Positions 8,697 through 14,877 of a DNA stretch of 38,757 nt are shown here, one piece after another. Location: contig NZ_DASWYS010000254.1 in the NCBI RefSeq assembly GCF_036404855.1, positions 1 through 38,757 of the forward strand. Reading direction: 5' to 3'. How positions within the stretch are numbered: position 1 is the first letter of the stretch; each line of letters opens with the position of its first letter. This stretch comes from Pelomonas sp036404855 (GTDB lineage Bacteria > Pseudomonadota > Gammaproteobacteria > Burkholderiales > Burkholderiaceae_C). The position numbers were made by a program, and so were the translations under genes. Under the pieces are notes generated by a model. The model saw only the letters and a program-made list of their open reading frames with translations. It did no database searches and was not told where the DNA came from.

Positions 8697-8720
8697 GAGG
8701 CACAAGGCCGGGGGTGTGAA

Positions 8721-8936
8721 TTACAGCGCGCGGATGTTGGCGGCCTGCAGACCCTTGGGGCCTTGCTTCACTTCGAATTCGACTTGTGCGCCTTCGGCCA
8801 GCGTGCGGAAACCGCCGTTGTTACGAATTTCGCTGTGGTGGGCGAAGAGGTCTTTGCCGCCGTCGGCGGGGGTGATGAAGCCGAAGCCCTTGCCGTCGTC
8901 AAACCATTTGACGATGCCGGTCTGGAGGGTGCTCAT
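8721..8936 (-). CDS. Cold-shock protein (CspA family)
   Basis: This 71-residue single cold-shock domain protein carries RNP1 as KGFGFI and RNP2 as DLFAHHSEI, the aromatic and basic surface that binds single-stranded RNA and DNA. It begins MSTLQTGIVKWFDDGKG, near-identical in pattern to CspA/CspD-type proteins of betaproteobacteria. A strong ribosome site AAGGAA precedes the ATG. The gene is a single transcription unit: the upstream gene's terminator lies at 9025-9048, its own terminator at 8674-8696, and about 85 bases of leader lie between. Which paralogue it is, and whether it is cold-induced, cannot be read from sequence alone. Confidence 0.93.
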   Translation of the reverse strand: MSTLQTGIVKWFDDGKGFGFITPADGGKDLFAHHSEIRNNGGFRTLAEGAQVEFEVKQGPKGLQAANIRAL

Positions 8937-9024
8937 GGAATTTCCTTGCTGTTGTCGTGCTGTGCGGCCTGCTCCAGAGCAAAGCGGCTGCGGAATTCAC
9001 AACAACTTCAGGAAACAAGGCCAC
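8937..9024 (-). promoter_or_regulatory. Promoter/5' leader region of the cold-shock gene
   Basis: This 88-base stretch lies between the upstream terminator and the csp start. Long structured leaders that control translation with temperature are known for csp mRNAs. Here I only see the room for one and a good ribosome site at its end; no specific structure is claimed. Confidence 0.35.
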
Positions 9025-9048
9025 AAAAAAAGCGCCGGATGTCGGCGC
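9025..9048 (-). terminator. Intrinsic terminator of bfd
   Basis: On the minus strand a 6-base GC stem (GCGCCG / CGGCGC, 5-base loop) is followed directly by seven T residues (9031-9025). It ends 16 bases past the bfd stop codon, a classic Rho-independent terminator. Confidence 0.85.
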
Positions 9049-9064
9049 CGGGGAGCATTCTAGT

Positions 9065-9289
9065 TCAGGCGGCCATCAAGGCCTTGATCGGAATCGCCAC
9101 ACCCCGAGCGTGCGACGTGGCGCCTTCGACACGGCTCTCCTCGAAGATCGAGCAGGCGCAGTCATGGCAGGCACCGCAGGCCGTGGCCACGCGCAGATCG
9201 TCCTGCAATGCCTCGAAGCTCGGGCAGCCGCTGGAGGCGGCAATCGCGATGTCGCGGTCGGAGACGCGGTGGCAGACGCAAACAATCAT
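9065..9289 (-). CDS. bfd: Bacterioferritin-associated (2Fe-2S) ferredoxin
   Basis: This 74-residue protein has cysteines C4, C6, C38 and C41, the CxC...CxxC pattern and spacing of E. coli Bfd that holds one 2Fe-2S cluster. It begins MIVCVCHRVSDRDI, matching the family start, so longer in-frame extensions are rejected. Bfd docks on bacterioferritin and passes electrons to the haem so that stored ferric iron can be released as ferrous iron. It is divergent from bfr with 105 bases between the starts, an arrangement that supports this pairing. A Fur-box-like sequence lies in that gap, so induction under iron limitation is expected. Confidence 0.93.
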   Translation of the reverse strand: MIVCVCHRVSDRDIAIAASSGCPSFEALQDDLRVATACGACHDCACSIFEESRVEGATSHARGVAIPIKALMAA

Positions 9290-9301
9290 GACCGCAATTT
9301 T

Positions 9302-9320
9302 AATGCGAATCGATCTCATT
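9302..9320. promoter_or_regulatory. Fur-box-like site between bfd and bfr
   Basis: AATGCGAATCGATCTCATT matches 15 of 19 positions of the AATGAGAAT-x-ATTCTCATT type Fur box. Its halves are imperfectly inverted (6 of 9 pairs). It lies in the shared intergenic region of two iron-storage genes, closer to bfd. Prediction only. Confidence 0.45.
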
Positions 9321-9336
9321 TGCAAAAAAAGCGGTT

Positions 9337-9364
9337 TTGCAGAAGGGCTTTCACTGGGGATACT
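9337..9364 (+). promoter_or_regulatory. Possible bfr promoter
   Basis: TTGCAG (9337-9342) and GATACT (9359-9364) are separated by 16 bases, 31 bases before the bfr ATG. Each hexamer matches 4 of 6 consensus positions. An inverted repeat GCAAAA/TTTTGC overlaps its upstream edge. Weak evidence. Confidence 0.3.
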
Positions 9365-9394
9365 GCGGCCCAATTTCACGTTACGGAGCCTGCC

Positions 9395-9871
9395 ATGAAA
9401 GGCGATCCCCAAGTCCTCGTCCACCTGAACCAGCAACTCAAGCTGGAACTGACCGCCATCAACCAGTACTTCCTCCACGCCCGCATGCTGAAGAACTGGG
9501 GCCTGATGAAGATGGCCAAGCACGAGTACGAGGAATCCATCGAGGAGATGAAGCACGCCGACAAACTCATCGAGCGCGTGCTGACGCTGGACGGCCTGCC
9601 CAACCTGCAGGACCTCGGCAAGCTCTACATCGGCGAGAACGCCGTCGAGACCATGAAGTGCGACCTCATCATCGAGAAGGCGTCACACGTGCACCTGAAG
9701 GAAGCCGTCGCCTACTGCGAGAGCGTGCGCGACTACGTGTCCCGCGAGCTGTTCGTGCAGATCCTCGACGACACCGAGGAACACATTGACCACCTGGAAA
9801 CACAGATCGAGCTGGTCACCACCGTCGGCGAGCAGAACTACCTGCAGTCGCAAATGGCCGAGGCCTCCTGA
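9395..9871 (+). CDS. bfr: Bacterioferritin
   Basis: This 158-residue four-helix ferritin starts MKGDPQVLVHLNQQL, and its numbering aligns without gaps to E. coli Bfr. The haem ligand M52 and ferroxidase ligands E18, E51, H54, E94 and H130 are present. The position of the bridging ligand E127 is Thr here (DDTEEH instead of DEEGH), with Glu at 128 and 129. The 24-mer stores iron as a ferric mineral. The altered ligand might change oxidation rate, shift coordination to a neighbouring Glu, or mark a subunit of a mixed shell. It is divergent from bfd, its electron donor for iron release, and converges with the DUF1854 gene, leaving 7 bases between stop codons. Confidence 0.93.
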   Translation: MKGDPQVLVHLNQQLKLELTAINQYFLHARMLKNWGLMKMAKHEYEESIEEMKHADKLIERVLTLDGLPNLQDLGKLYIGENAVETMKCDLIIEKASHVHLKEAVAYCESVRDYVSRELFVQILDDTEEHIDHLETQIELVTTVGEQNYLQSQMAEAS

Positions 9872-9878
9872 GCCTCCT

Positions 9879-10355
9879 TTAGAGGAAGCGCTCCAGCAGG
9901 CGCTTGGAGTGCTTGTCCAGCGCCCAGCGATCGGGCACTTCCAGTTGCACGCCATGGCTGCTCGTGATGAGCAGCCGCCCCTCTTCGAGGCGGCGGATGT
10001 CTTCCTCGCTCTTCAGCACGAAGTCGACCTCGCCACGGTCCGTGTCGATGCGCCAGGTGCTGGGCGTCGCAAAGGTGTTGACGGAGATCAGCCGCTTCAG
10101 CGTCGGGTGGAACTCGCGCGCGGCCAGTTCGGTTTCCAGCAGCTTGCGCGGACCGTCCGGTAGCGCCGATAGGCGCGGCACCCAGGCAAGCTCGTGGCCG
10201 TGCGACCCCACCAGTGACAGGCCCTCGTCGGGCGCCGTGATCGGGTGGGCGCGCACGGGCGTCACGCCGGTGTGGTGATCCCCGTTCAGGTCGGTCAGCG
10301 CCAGCCGACCGTTGGCGTCGAGCTGCAGGTCGCGAAAAGGCAGCGTCGTACTCAT
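9879..10355 (-). CDS. DUF1854 family protein, cyanophycin-locus associated
   Basis: This 158-residue protein without signal peptide or membrane segment belongs by pattern to DUF1854: LTDLNGDHHTGVTPVRAHPI, then SLVGSHGHELAWV, then LPDGPRKLLETELAAREFHP, and a C-terminal TDRGEVDFVLKSEEDIRRL. It looks beta-rich and cytoplasmic. From memory, proteins of this family are annotated as associated with cyanophycin metabolism because they sit beside cphA genes in betaproteobacteria; no reaction is known to me. The start at 10355 overlaps the ABC-transporter stop as ATGA. The longer frame to 10451 is an extension into that gene. Coupling to the transporter suggests the two products act together. Confidence 0.8.
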   Translation of the reverse strand: MSTTLPFRDLQLDANGRLALTDLNGDHHTGVTPVRAHPITAPDEGLSLVGSHGHELAWVPRLSALPDGPRKLLETELAAREFHPTLKRLISVNTFATPSTWRIDTDRGEVDFVLKSEEDIRRLEEGRLLITSSHGVQLEVPDRWALDKHSKRLLERFL

Positions 10356-12607
10356 GCGTTCTCCGTGTGGGCGCTCGGGTTGGGCGCGACGACCAGCAGG
10401 CCGGCATCCTCGCCTGCCTCCGCGTCGACGCGGCGGGCCTGGGCCTCCCACAGCCGCCAGTAGTGGCCCTGCTGGGCGATCAGCTCGTCGTGCGGGCCCA
10501 GCTCGACGATCTCGCCCCGGTCCATGACCACCAGTCGGTCGGCCTTGCGCAGCGTCGAAAGGCGGTGGGCGATGGCGATGGTGGTGCGGCCCTTCACGAG
10601 GTTGTCCAGCGCGCGCTGGATCTCCTTCTCGGTCTCGGTGTCCACGGCCGATGTGGCCTCGTCGAGGATGAGGATGGCCGGGTCGATCAGCAGCGCGCGC
10701 GCGATGGAGATGCGCTGGCGCTCGCCGCCGGACAAGCCTTGGCCGCGCTCACCCACCAGGCTGTCATAGCCGTGCGGCAGGCGCAGAATGAACTCATGGG
10801 CGTGGGCTGCGCGGGCCGCCGCGACGATCTCGTCGCGCGTGGCATCCGGCTTGCCGTAGGCGATGTTCTCGGCGATGGTGCCGAAGAACAGGAAGGGTTC
10901 CTGGAGCACCAGGCCGATGTGGCGACGGTAGTCGGCCACCTTGATGCGGCGCAGGTCCATGCCGTCCACCTTGATAGCACCCTCGGTCACGTCATAGAAG
11001 CGGCAGATCAGATTGACCAGCGTGCTCTTGCCCGAGCCGCTGTGACCCACCAGGCCAACCATCTCGCCGGGGTGAATGTCCAGGTTCAGGCTGCGGATGA
11101 CCGAGCGCGAGCCGTAGCGGAAGTTCACGCCCTGCATGGAGATCGCGCCGGCCACGTTCTCGAAAGGCTGCGGGTTGACCGGGTCCGGTACGTTGGAGAC
11201 GTGGTCCAGGATGTCGAAAATGCGCTTGGCGCCGGCCGCCGCCTTCTGCGTGACGGACACGATGCGGCTCATGGAATCCAGGCGCGCATAGAAGCGCCCG
11301 ATGTAAGCCAGGAAGGCGGTCAGCACGCCCACCGTGATGCTCTGGTGGGCGATCAGCCAGATGCCGATGCCCCAGACCACCAGCAACCCCATCTCCGTCA
11401 GCAGCCCGACGGTGGGCGTGAACAGGCTCCAGGTGCGGTTGAGCCGGTCGTTGACATGCAGGTTCTTGGCATTGGCTTCCTTGAAACGCGAGGCCTCGCG
11501 CTTCTCCTGCGCGAACGCCTTGACGACGCGGATGCCAGGGATGGTGTCGGCCAGCACGTTGGTGATCTCGCCCCAGACACGGTCGATCTTCTCGAAGCCG
11601 GTGCGCAGCCGGTCGCGCACGAGGTGGATCAGCCAGGCGATGAAGGGCAGCGGCACCAGGGTCGCCAGCGCCAGGCCGGGGTGGATGCTGAACAGGATGA
11701 TGGCCGTCATGCCCAGCATCAGCACGTCAGTGATGAAGTCCAGCGCGTGCAGAGATAGGAACACCGAAATGCGGTCCGTCTCCGAGCCGATACGCGCCAT
11801 CAGGTCGCCGGTGCGCTTGTTGCCGAAATACTCCAGCGACAGCCCCAGCAGATGCTCGAAAGTGGCCGTTCGCAAGTCTGCCGCGATGCGCTCCGACACC
11901 AGCGCCAGCAGGTAGGTCTTGGCCCAGCCAAGCGCCCAGGAGAACAGCGCTGCGCCCAGCAGCCCGCTCAGAAGCAGCATGACGAGGTGGGGATCGATGG
12001 CTTGGCCGTTCTGGAACGGGATCAGCACCTTGTCCATCAGCGGCATGGTCAGGTAGGGGGCCACCAGCGTTGCACCGGTGGCGCCCAACATCAGCGCAAA
12101 CCCGAGCAGCAATTGCCCGTGGTAGGGCTTGGCGAAGCGCCACAGCCGCAGCAGCACCCAGGTGCTGGGCGGCGCGCCAGCGTCGCCGAAGTCGAAATCG
12201 GCCTCCTCGCCCTCATCGTCAGCCACCGGCGCAACCCGGCCCTCCAGCCGCTGTACCTCGCGCTCGAAGGCGTCAACGAAACGCACAGCCGCCGGGTTGC
12301 AGGCCAGGGTGAAGCGCCAGCGCGCCAGGCGCTGGCGGCTGTCGAACAGCTCCATGAACGCCAGGCCACCATGGTCGCTGAGCTTGAGGTGCTGGCCGGT
12401 GGCCAGGGGAAACTCGGTCCAGGCGCCGTCCGTCGGCTCCCAGGCCATCAAGCGTGAATTCGTCAGCGCGATCAGCCCCTGCGCGAAACGTCCCCGGGCG
12501 TCCAGGTCAACCTCGAGCGTGCCCACGACGTTCTCGCCAGCAGGAAGTCGCCCGCCAAGGGCGGCCATTTGAGGATGAGGCGCAGTCGTGGGGGGAAGGT
12601 CATTCAT
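10352..12607 (-). CDS. ABC exporter-type half transporter with extra N-terminal domain, cyanophycin-locus associated
   Basis: This 751-residue protein has a soluble beta-rich N-terminal segment (about 15-130), unusual for exporters. It starts with LEVDLDARGRFAQGLIALTN, resembles a PH-like fold and is followed by an acidic linker. An ABC exporter membrane domain with about six helices (about 165-460) comes next. The ATPase domain has Walker A GHSGSGKST, signature LSGGERQ, Walker B ILILDEATS and H-loop IAIAHRLS, all intact, so it should hydrolyse ATP as a homodimer. The substrate is unknown. It is divergent from the two cyanophycin synthetase genes with about 84 bases between starts, and is followed by the overlapping DUF1854 gene. 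The start MNDLPPTT at 12607 is preferred over a longer frame. Confidence 0.85.
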   Translation of the reverse strand: MNDLPPTTAPHPQMAALGGRLPAGENVVGTLEVDLDARGRFAQGLIALTNSRLMAWEPTDGAWTEFPLATGQHLKLSDHGGLAFMELFDSRQRLARWRFTLACNPAAVRFVDAFEREVQRLEGRVAPVADDEGEEADFDFGDAGAPPSTWVLLRLWRFAKPYHGQLLLGFALMLGATGATLVAPYLTMPLMDKVLIPFQNGQAIDPHLVMLLLSGLLGAALFSWALGWAKTYLLALVSERIAADLRTATFEHLLGLSLEYFGNKRTGDLMARIGSETDRISVFLSLHALDFITDVLMLGMTAIILFSIHPGLALATLVPLPFIAWLIHLVRDRLRTGFEKIDRVWGEITNVLADTIPGIRVVKAFAQEKREASRFKEANAKNLHVNDRLNRTWSLFTPTVGLLTEMGLLVVWGIGIWLIAHQSITVGVLTAFLAYIGRFYARLDSMSRIVSVTQKAAAGAKRIFDILDHVSNVPDPVNPQPFENVAGAISMQGVNFRYGSRSVIRSLNLDIHPGEMVGLVGHSGSGKSTLVNLICRFYDVTEGAIKVDGMDLRRIKVADYRRHIGLVLQEPFLFFGTIAENIAYGKPDATRDEIVAAARAAHAHEFILRLPHGYDSLVGERGQGLSGGERQRISIARALLIDPAILILDEATSAVDTETEKEIQRALDNLVKGRTTIAIAHRLSTLRKADRLVVMDRGEIVELGPHDELIAQQGHYWRLWEAQARRVDAEAGEDAGLLVVAPNPSAHTENA

Positions 12608-12691
12608 GTTGTTCTTTGCTCTGACGGGCTGCTGCAATTCTCCGCCATGAGTTCGGCGCAAAATGCCTCGCGCCCCTCACACCCCCAAGCC

Positions 12692-14866
12692 ATGAGCAAG
12701 AAGAACGACATCCGCCTGCTGCGCATCAACTATCTGCGTGGGCCCAATATGTGGACCTACCGGCCGGTTCTCGAGGTCTGGCTGGACCTGGGTGAGCTGG
12801 AGGACCTCCCCAGCCATCTGCTGCCCGGCTTCAATGACCGCCTGACGGCCGCCCTGCCCGCCCTCATCGAGCACCACTGTGGCGTCGGAGAACGCGGCGG
12901 CTTCATCGAACGCCTGCGCGACGGCACCTGGATGGGCCATGTGCTGGAGCACATCGTCATCGAGCTGCTCAACCTGGCCGGCATGCCCACCGGTTTCGGG
13001 CAGACCCGCTCGACCTCGCAACGCGGCGTCTATCGCATGGTGTTCCGGGCCCGTGACGAACAGGTCGCCCGTGCCGCGCTGGCCGAGGGTCATGCCCTCA
13101 TCATGGCGACCATCAACGACGAGGCCTTTGACGTGCCCGCTGCCGTGGCCCGCGTGCGCGACAAGCTGGACGACTGCTACCTCGGCCCCTCCACCGCCGC
13201 CATCGTGGCCGCCGCGACGGACCGCCGCATCCCGCACATCCGCCTGAACGACGGCAACCTCGTGCAGCTGGGTCACGGCGCCCGCCAGCGCCGCATCTGG
13301 ACGGCCGAGACCGACATGACCAGCGCGATCGCCGAGGGCATCGCCGGCGACAAGGACCTCACCAAGACCCTCCTCAAGGCCGTGGGCGTGCCCGTGCCGG
13401 CCGGCCAGGAGGTCAGATCCGCTGCCGAGGCCTGGGCCGCCGCGCAGGACATCGGCCTGCCGGTTGTCATCAAGCCCAGCGACGGCAACCATGGCCGGGG
13501 TGTCACGCTGGACATCCAGACCGAAGCCGACTGCGAGGCCGCCTTCAAGCTGGCCGACGCCGAGGGCTCCTCGGTGCTGGTGGAGAGCTACATCCGCGGC
13601 AACGAGCACCGCGTGCTGGTCGTCGGCGGCCAGGTCGTCGCCGCCGCCCGCGGCGAGGCCGCCTGGGTGCATGGCGATGGTACGCACACGGTCGCCCAGC
13701 TGATCGACATGCAGATCAACACCGACCCCCGCCGTGGCCTGACCGAGGATTTCCCGCTGAACCGCATCACGCTGGGTGAAGACCCGGTGGTGCTGCTGGA
13801 CCTGCAGCGCCAGGGCTTCGAGCCCGCGGCCGTGCCCCCCGCCGGCAAGGCCGTGCTGATCCAGCGCAATGGGAACGTCGCCATCGACTGCACGCCCGAG
13901 GTGCACCCGGAAGTTGCGCACGCCGTGTCGCTGGCCGCGCGCACTGTGGGCCTGGACATTGCCGGCGTCGACCTCGTCACCGAGGACATCTCCAAGCCGC
14001 TGTCGGCCACCGGCGGCGCCATCGTCGAGGTGAACGCAGGGCCGGGCCTGCTGATGCACCTGAAGCCCGCCGGCGGTGCCCCCCAGCCGGTGGGACAGGC
14101 CATCATCGACCACCTCTTCGCCGAGGACGAGTCGGGCCGCATTCCCATCGTCGGCGTCGCGGGCTCGCGCGGCGGCCACCAGATCTCCCGCCTGGTCGCC
14201 TGGCTGCTGCACCTCAACGGCCGACACGTCGGCCTGGCTTGCCGCGACGGGCTCTTCCTCGGCACGCGCCGCGTCGAGAAGAAGGACTGCGCCCGTTGGG
14301 ACGCGGCGCATCGCCTGCTGATGAACCGCGGCGTCAACGCCGTCGTCGTCGAGAACGATCCGGCCTCCATCCTGCGCGACGGCCTTGCCTATGACCGCGC
14401 CTTGGTCGGCGTCGTTACGGACATGGATGGCATCGCCAGCCTGGCGGAGTTCGATGTGCAGGACGCCGACCAGCTCTACAAGGTCCTGAGGACCCAGGTC
14501 GACGTGGTGCTCAGTGATGGCGCCAGCGTGCTGAACGCGGCCCATCCGCGCCTCGTCGACATGGCAGAGCTCAGCGATGGCGAGGTCGTTTTCTACGCCG
14601 AGGACAGCGGTCTGGAGGCCATACGCCACCACCGCGACCGCGGCGGGCGCGCCGTCTTCCTGCGCGGCGGTGCCGCGGTGCTGGCCCAAGGCCCGGCAGA
14701 GACACCCGGCGCCAACATCGACGCGCTGCTGCACCGCTTCGGCCCTGAGGCTACCGATGCATCGACTCTGCTCGCCGCGGTCGCGACTGCCTGGGCCCTG
14801 GGCATCTCGCCCGAGCTCATCGCTGCCGGCCTCGACACCTTCGTCCCCGACCTTCACCTGGCATAA
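12692..14866 (+). CDS. cphA': Cyanophycin synthetase paralogue with degenerate, shortened Mur-ligase domain (CphA2/CphA'-like)
   Basis: This 724-residue protein has three parts. The N-terminal domain (about 1-165) keeps GHVLEHIVIEL, with H83, E86, H87 and E91, the region of the metal-dependent primer-making hydrolase site reported for cyanobacterial CphA1. The ATP-grasp domain (about 205-480) has VIKPSDGNHGRGVT and metal-binding EVNAGPG intact, so aspartate addition or dipeptide joining is plausible. In the Mur-ligase-like domain (about 484-724) the P-loop GTNGKTT is replaced by GVAGSRGGH (488-496), ETARGG is replaced by ENDPAS, and the C-terminal lobe is missing. It therefore probably cannot add arginine. 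ATG 12647 is an alternative start; neither has a clear ribosome site. The next gene starts 11 bases downstream. Confidence 0.88.
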   Translation: MSKKNDIRLLRINYLRGPNMWTYRPVLEVWLDLGELEDLPSHLLPGFNDRLTAALPALIEHHCGVGERGGFIERLRDGTWMGHVLEHIVIELLNLAGMPTGFGQTRSTSQRGVYRMVFRARDEQVARAALAEGHALIMATINDEAFDVPAAVARVRDKLDDCYLGPSTAAIVAAATDRRIPHIRLNDGNLVQLGHGARQRRIWTAETDMTSAIAEGIAGDKDLTKTLLKAVGVPVPAGQEVRSAAEAWAAAQDIGLPVVIKPSDGNHGRGVTLDIQTEADCEAAFKLADAEGSSVLVESYIRGNEHRVLVVGGQVVAAARGEAAWVHGDGTHTVAQLIDMQINTDPRRGLTEDFPLNRITLGEDPVVLLDLQRQGFEPAAVPPAGKAVLIQRNGNVAIDCTPEVHPEVAHAVSLAARTVGLDIAGVDLVTEDISKPLSATGGAIVEVNAGPGLLMHLKPAGGAPQPVGQAIIDHLFAEDESGRIPIVGVAGSRGGHQISRLVAWLLHLNGRHVGLACRDGLFLGTRRVEKKDCARWDAAHRLLMNRGVNAVVVENDPASILRDGLAYDRALVGVVTDMDGIASLAEFDVQDADQLYKVLRTQVDVVLSDGASVLNAAHPRLVDMAELSDGEVVFYAEDSGLEAIRHHRDRGGRAVFLRGGAAVLAQGPAETPGANIDALLHRFGPEATDASTLLAAVATAWALGISPELIAAGLDTFVPDLHLA

Positions 14867-14877
14867 ACGACAAGACC

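Noticed and set aside
12692..14866. First cyanophycin synthetase as a pseudogene
   Set aside because: The P-loop is degenerate and the C-terminal lobe absent, but the frame is intact over 724 codons and the ATP-grasp and N-domain motifs are preserved, so it looks like a specialised enzyme rather than a decaying copy.
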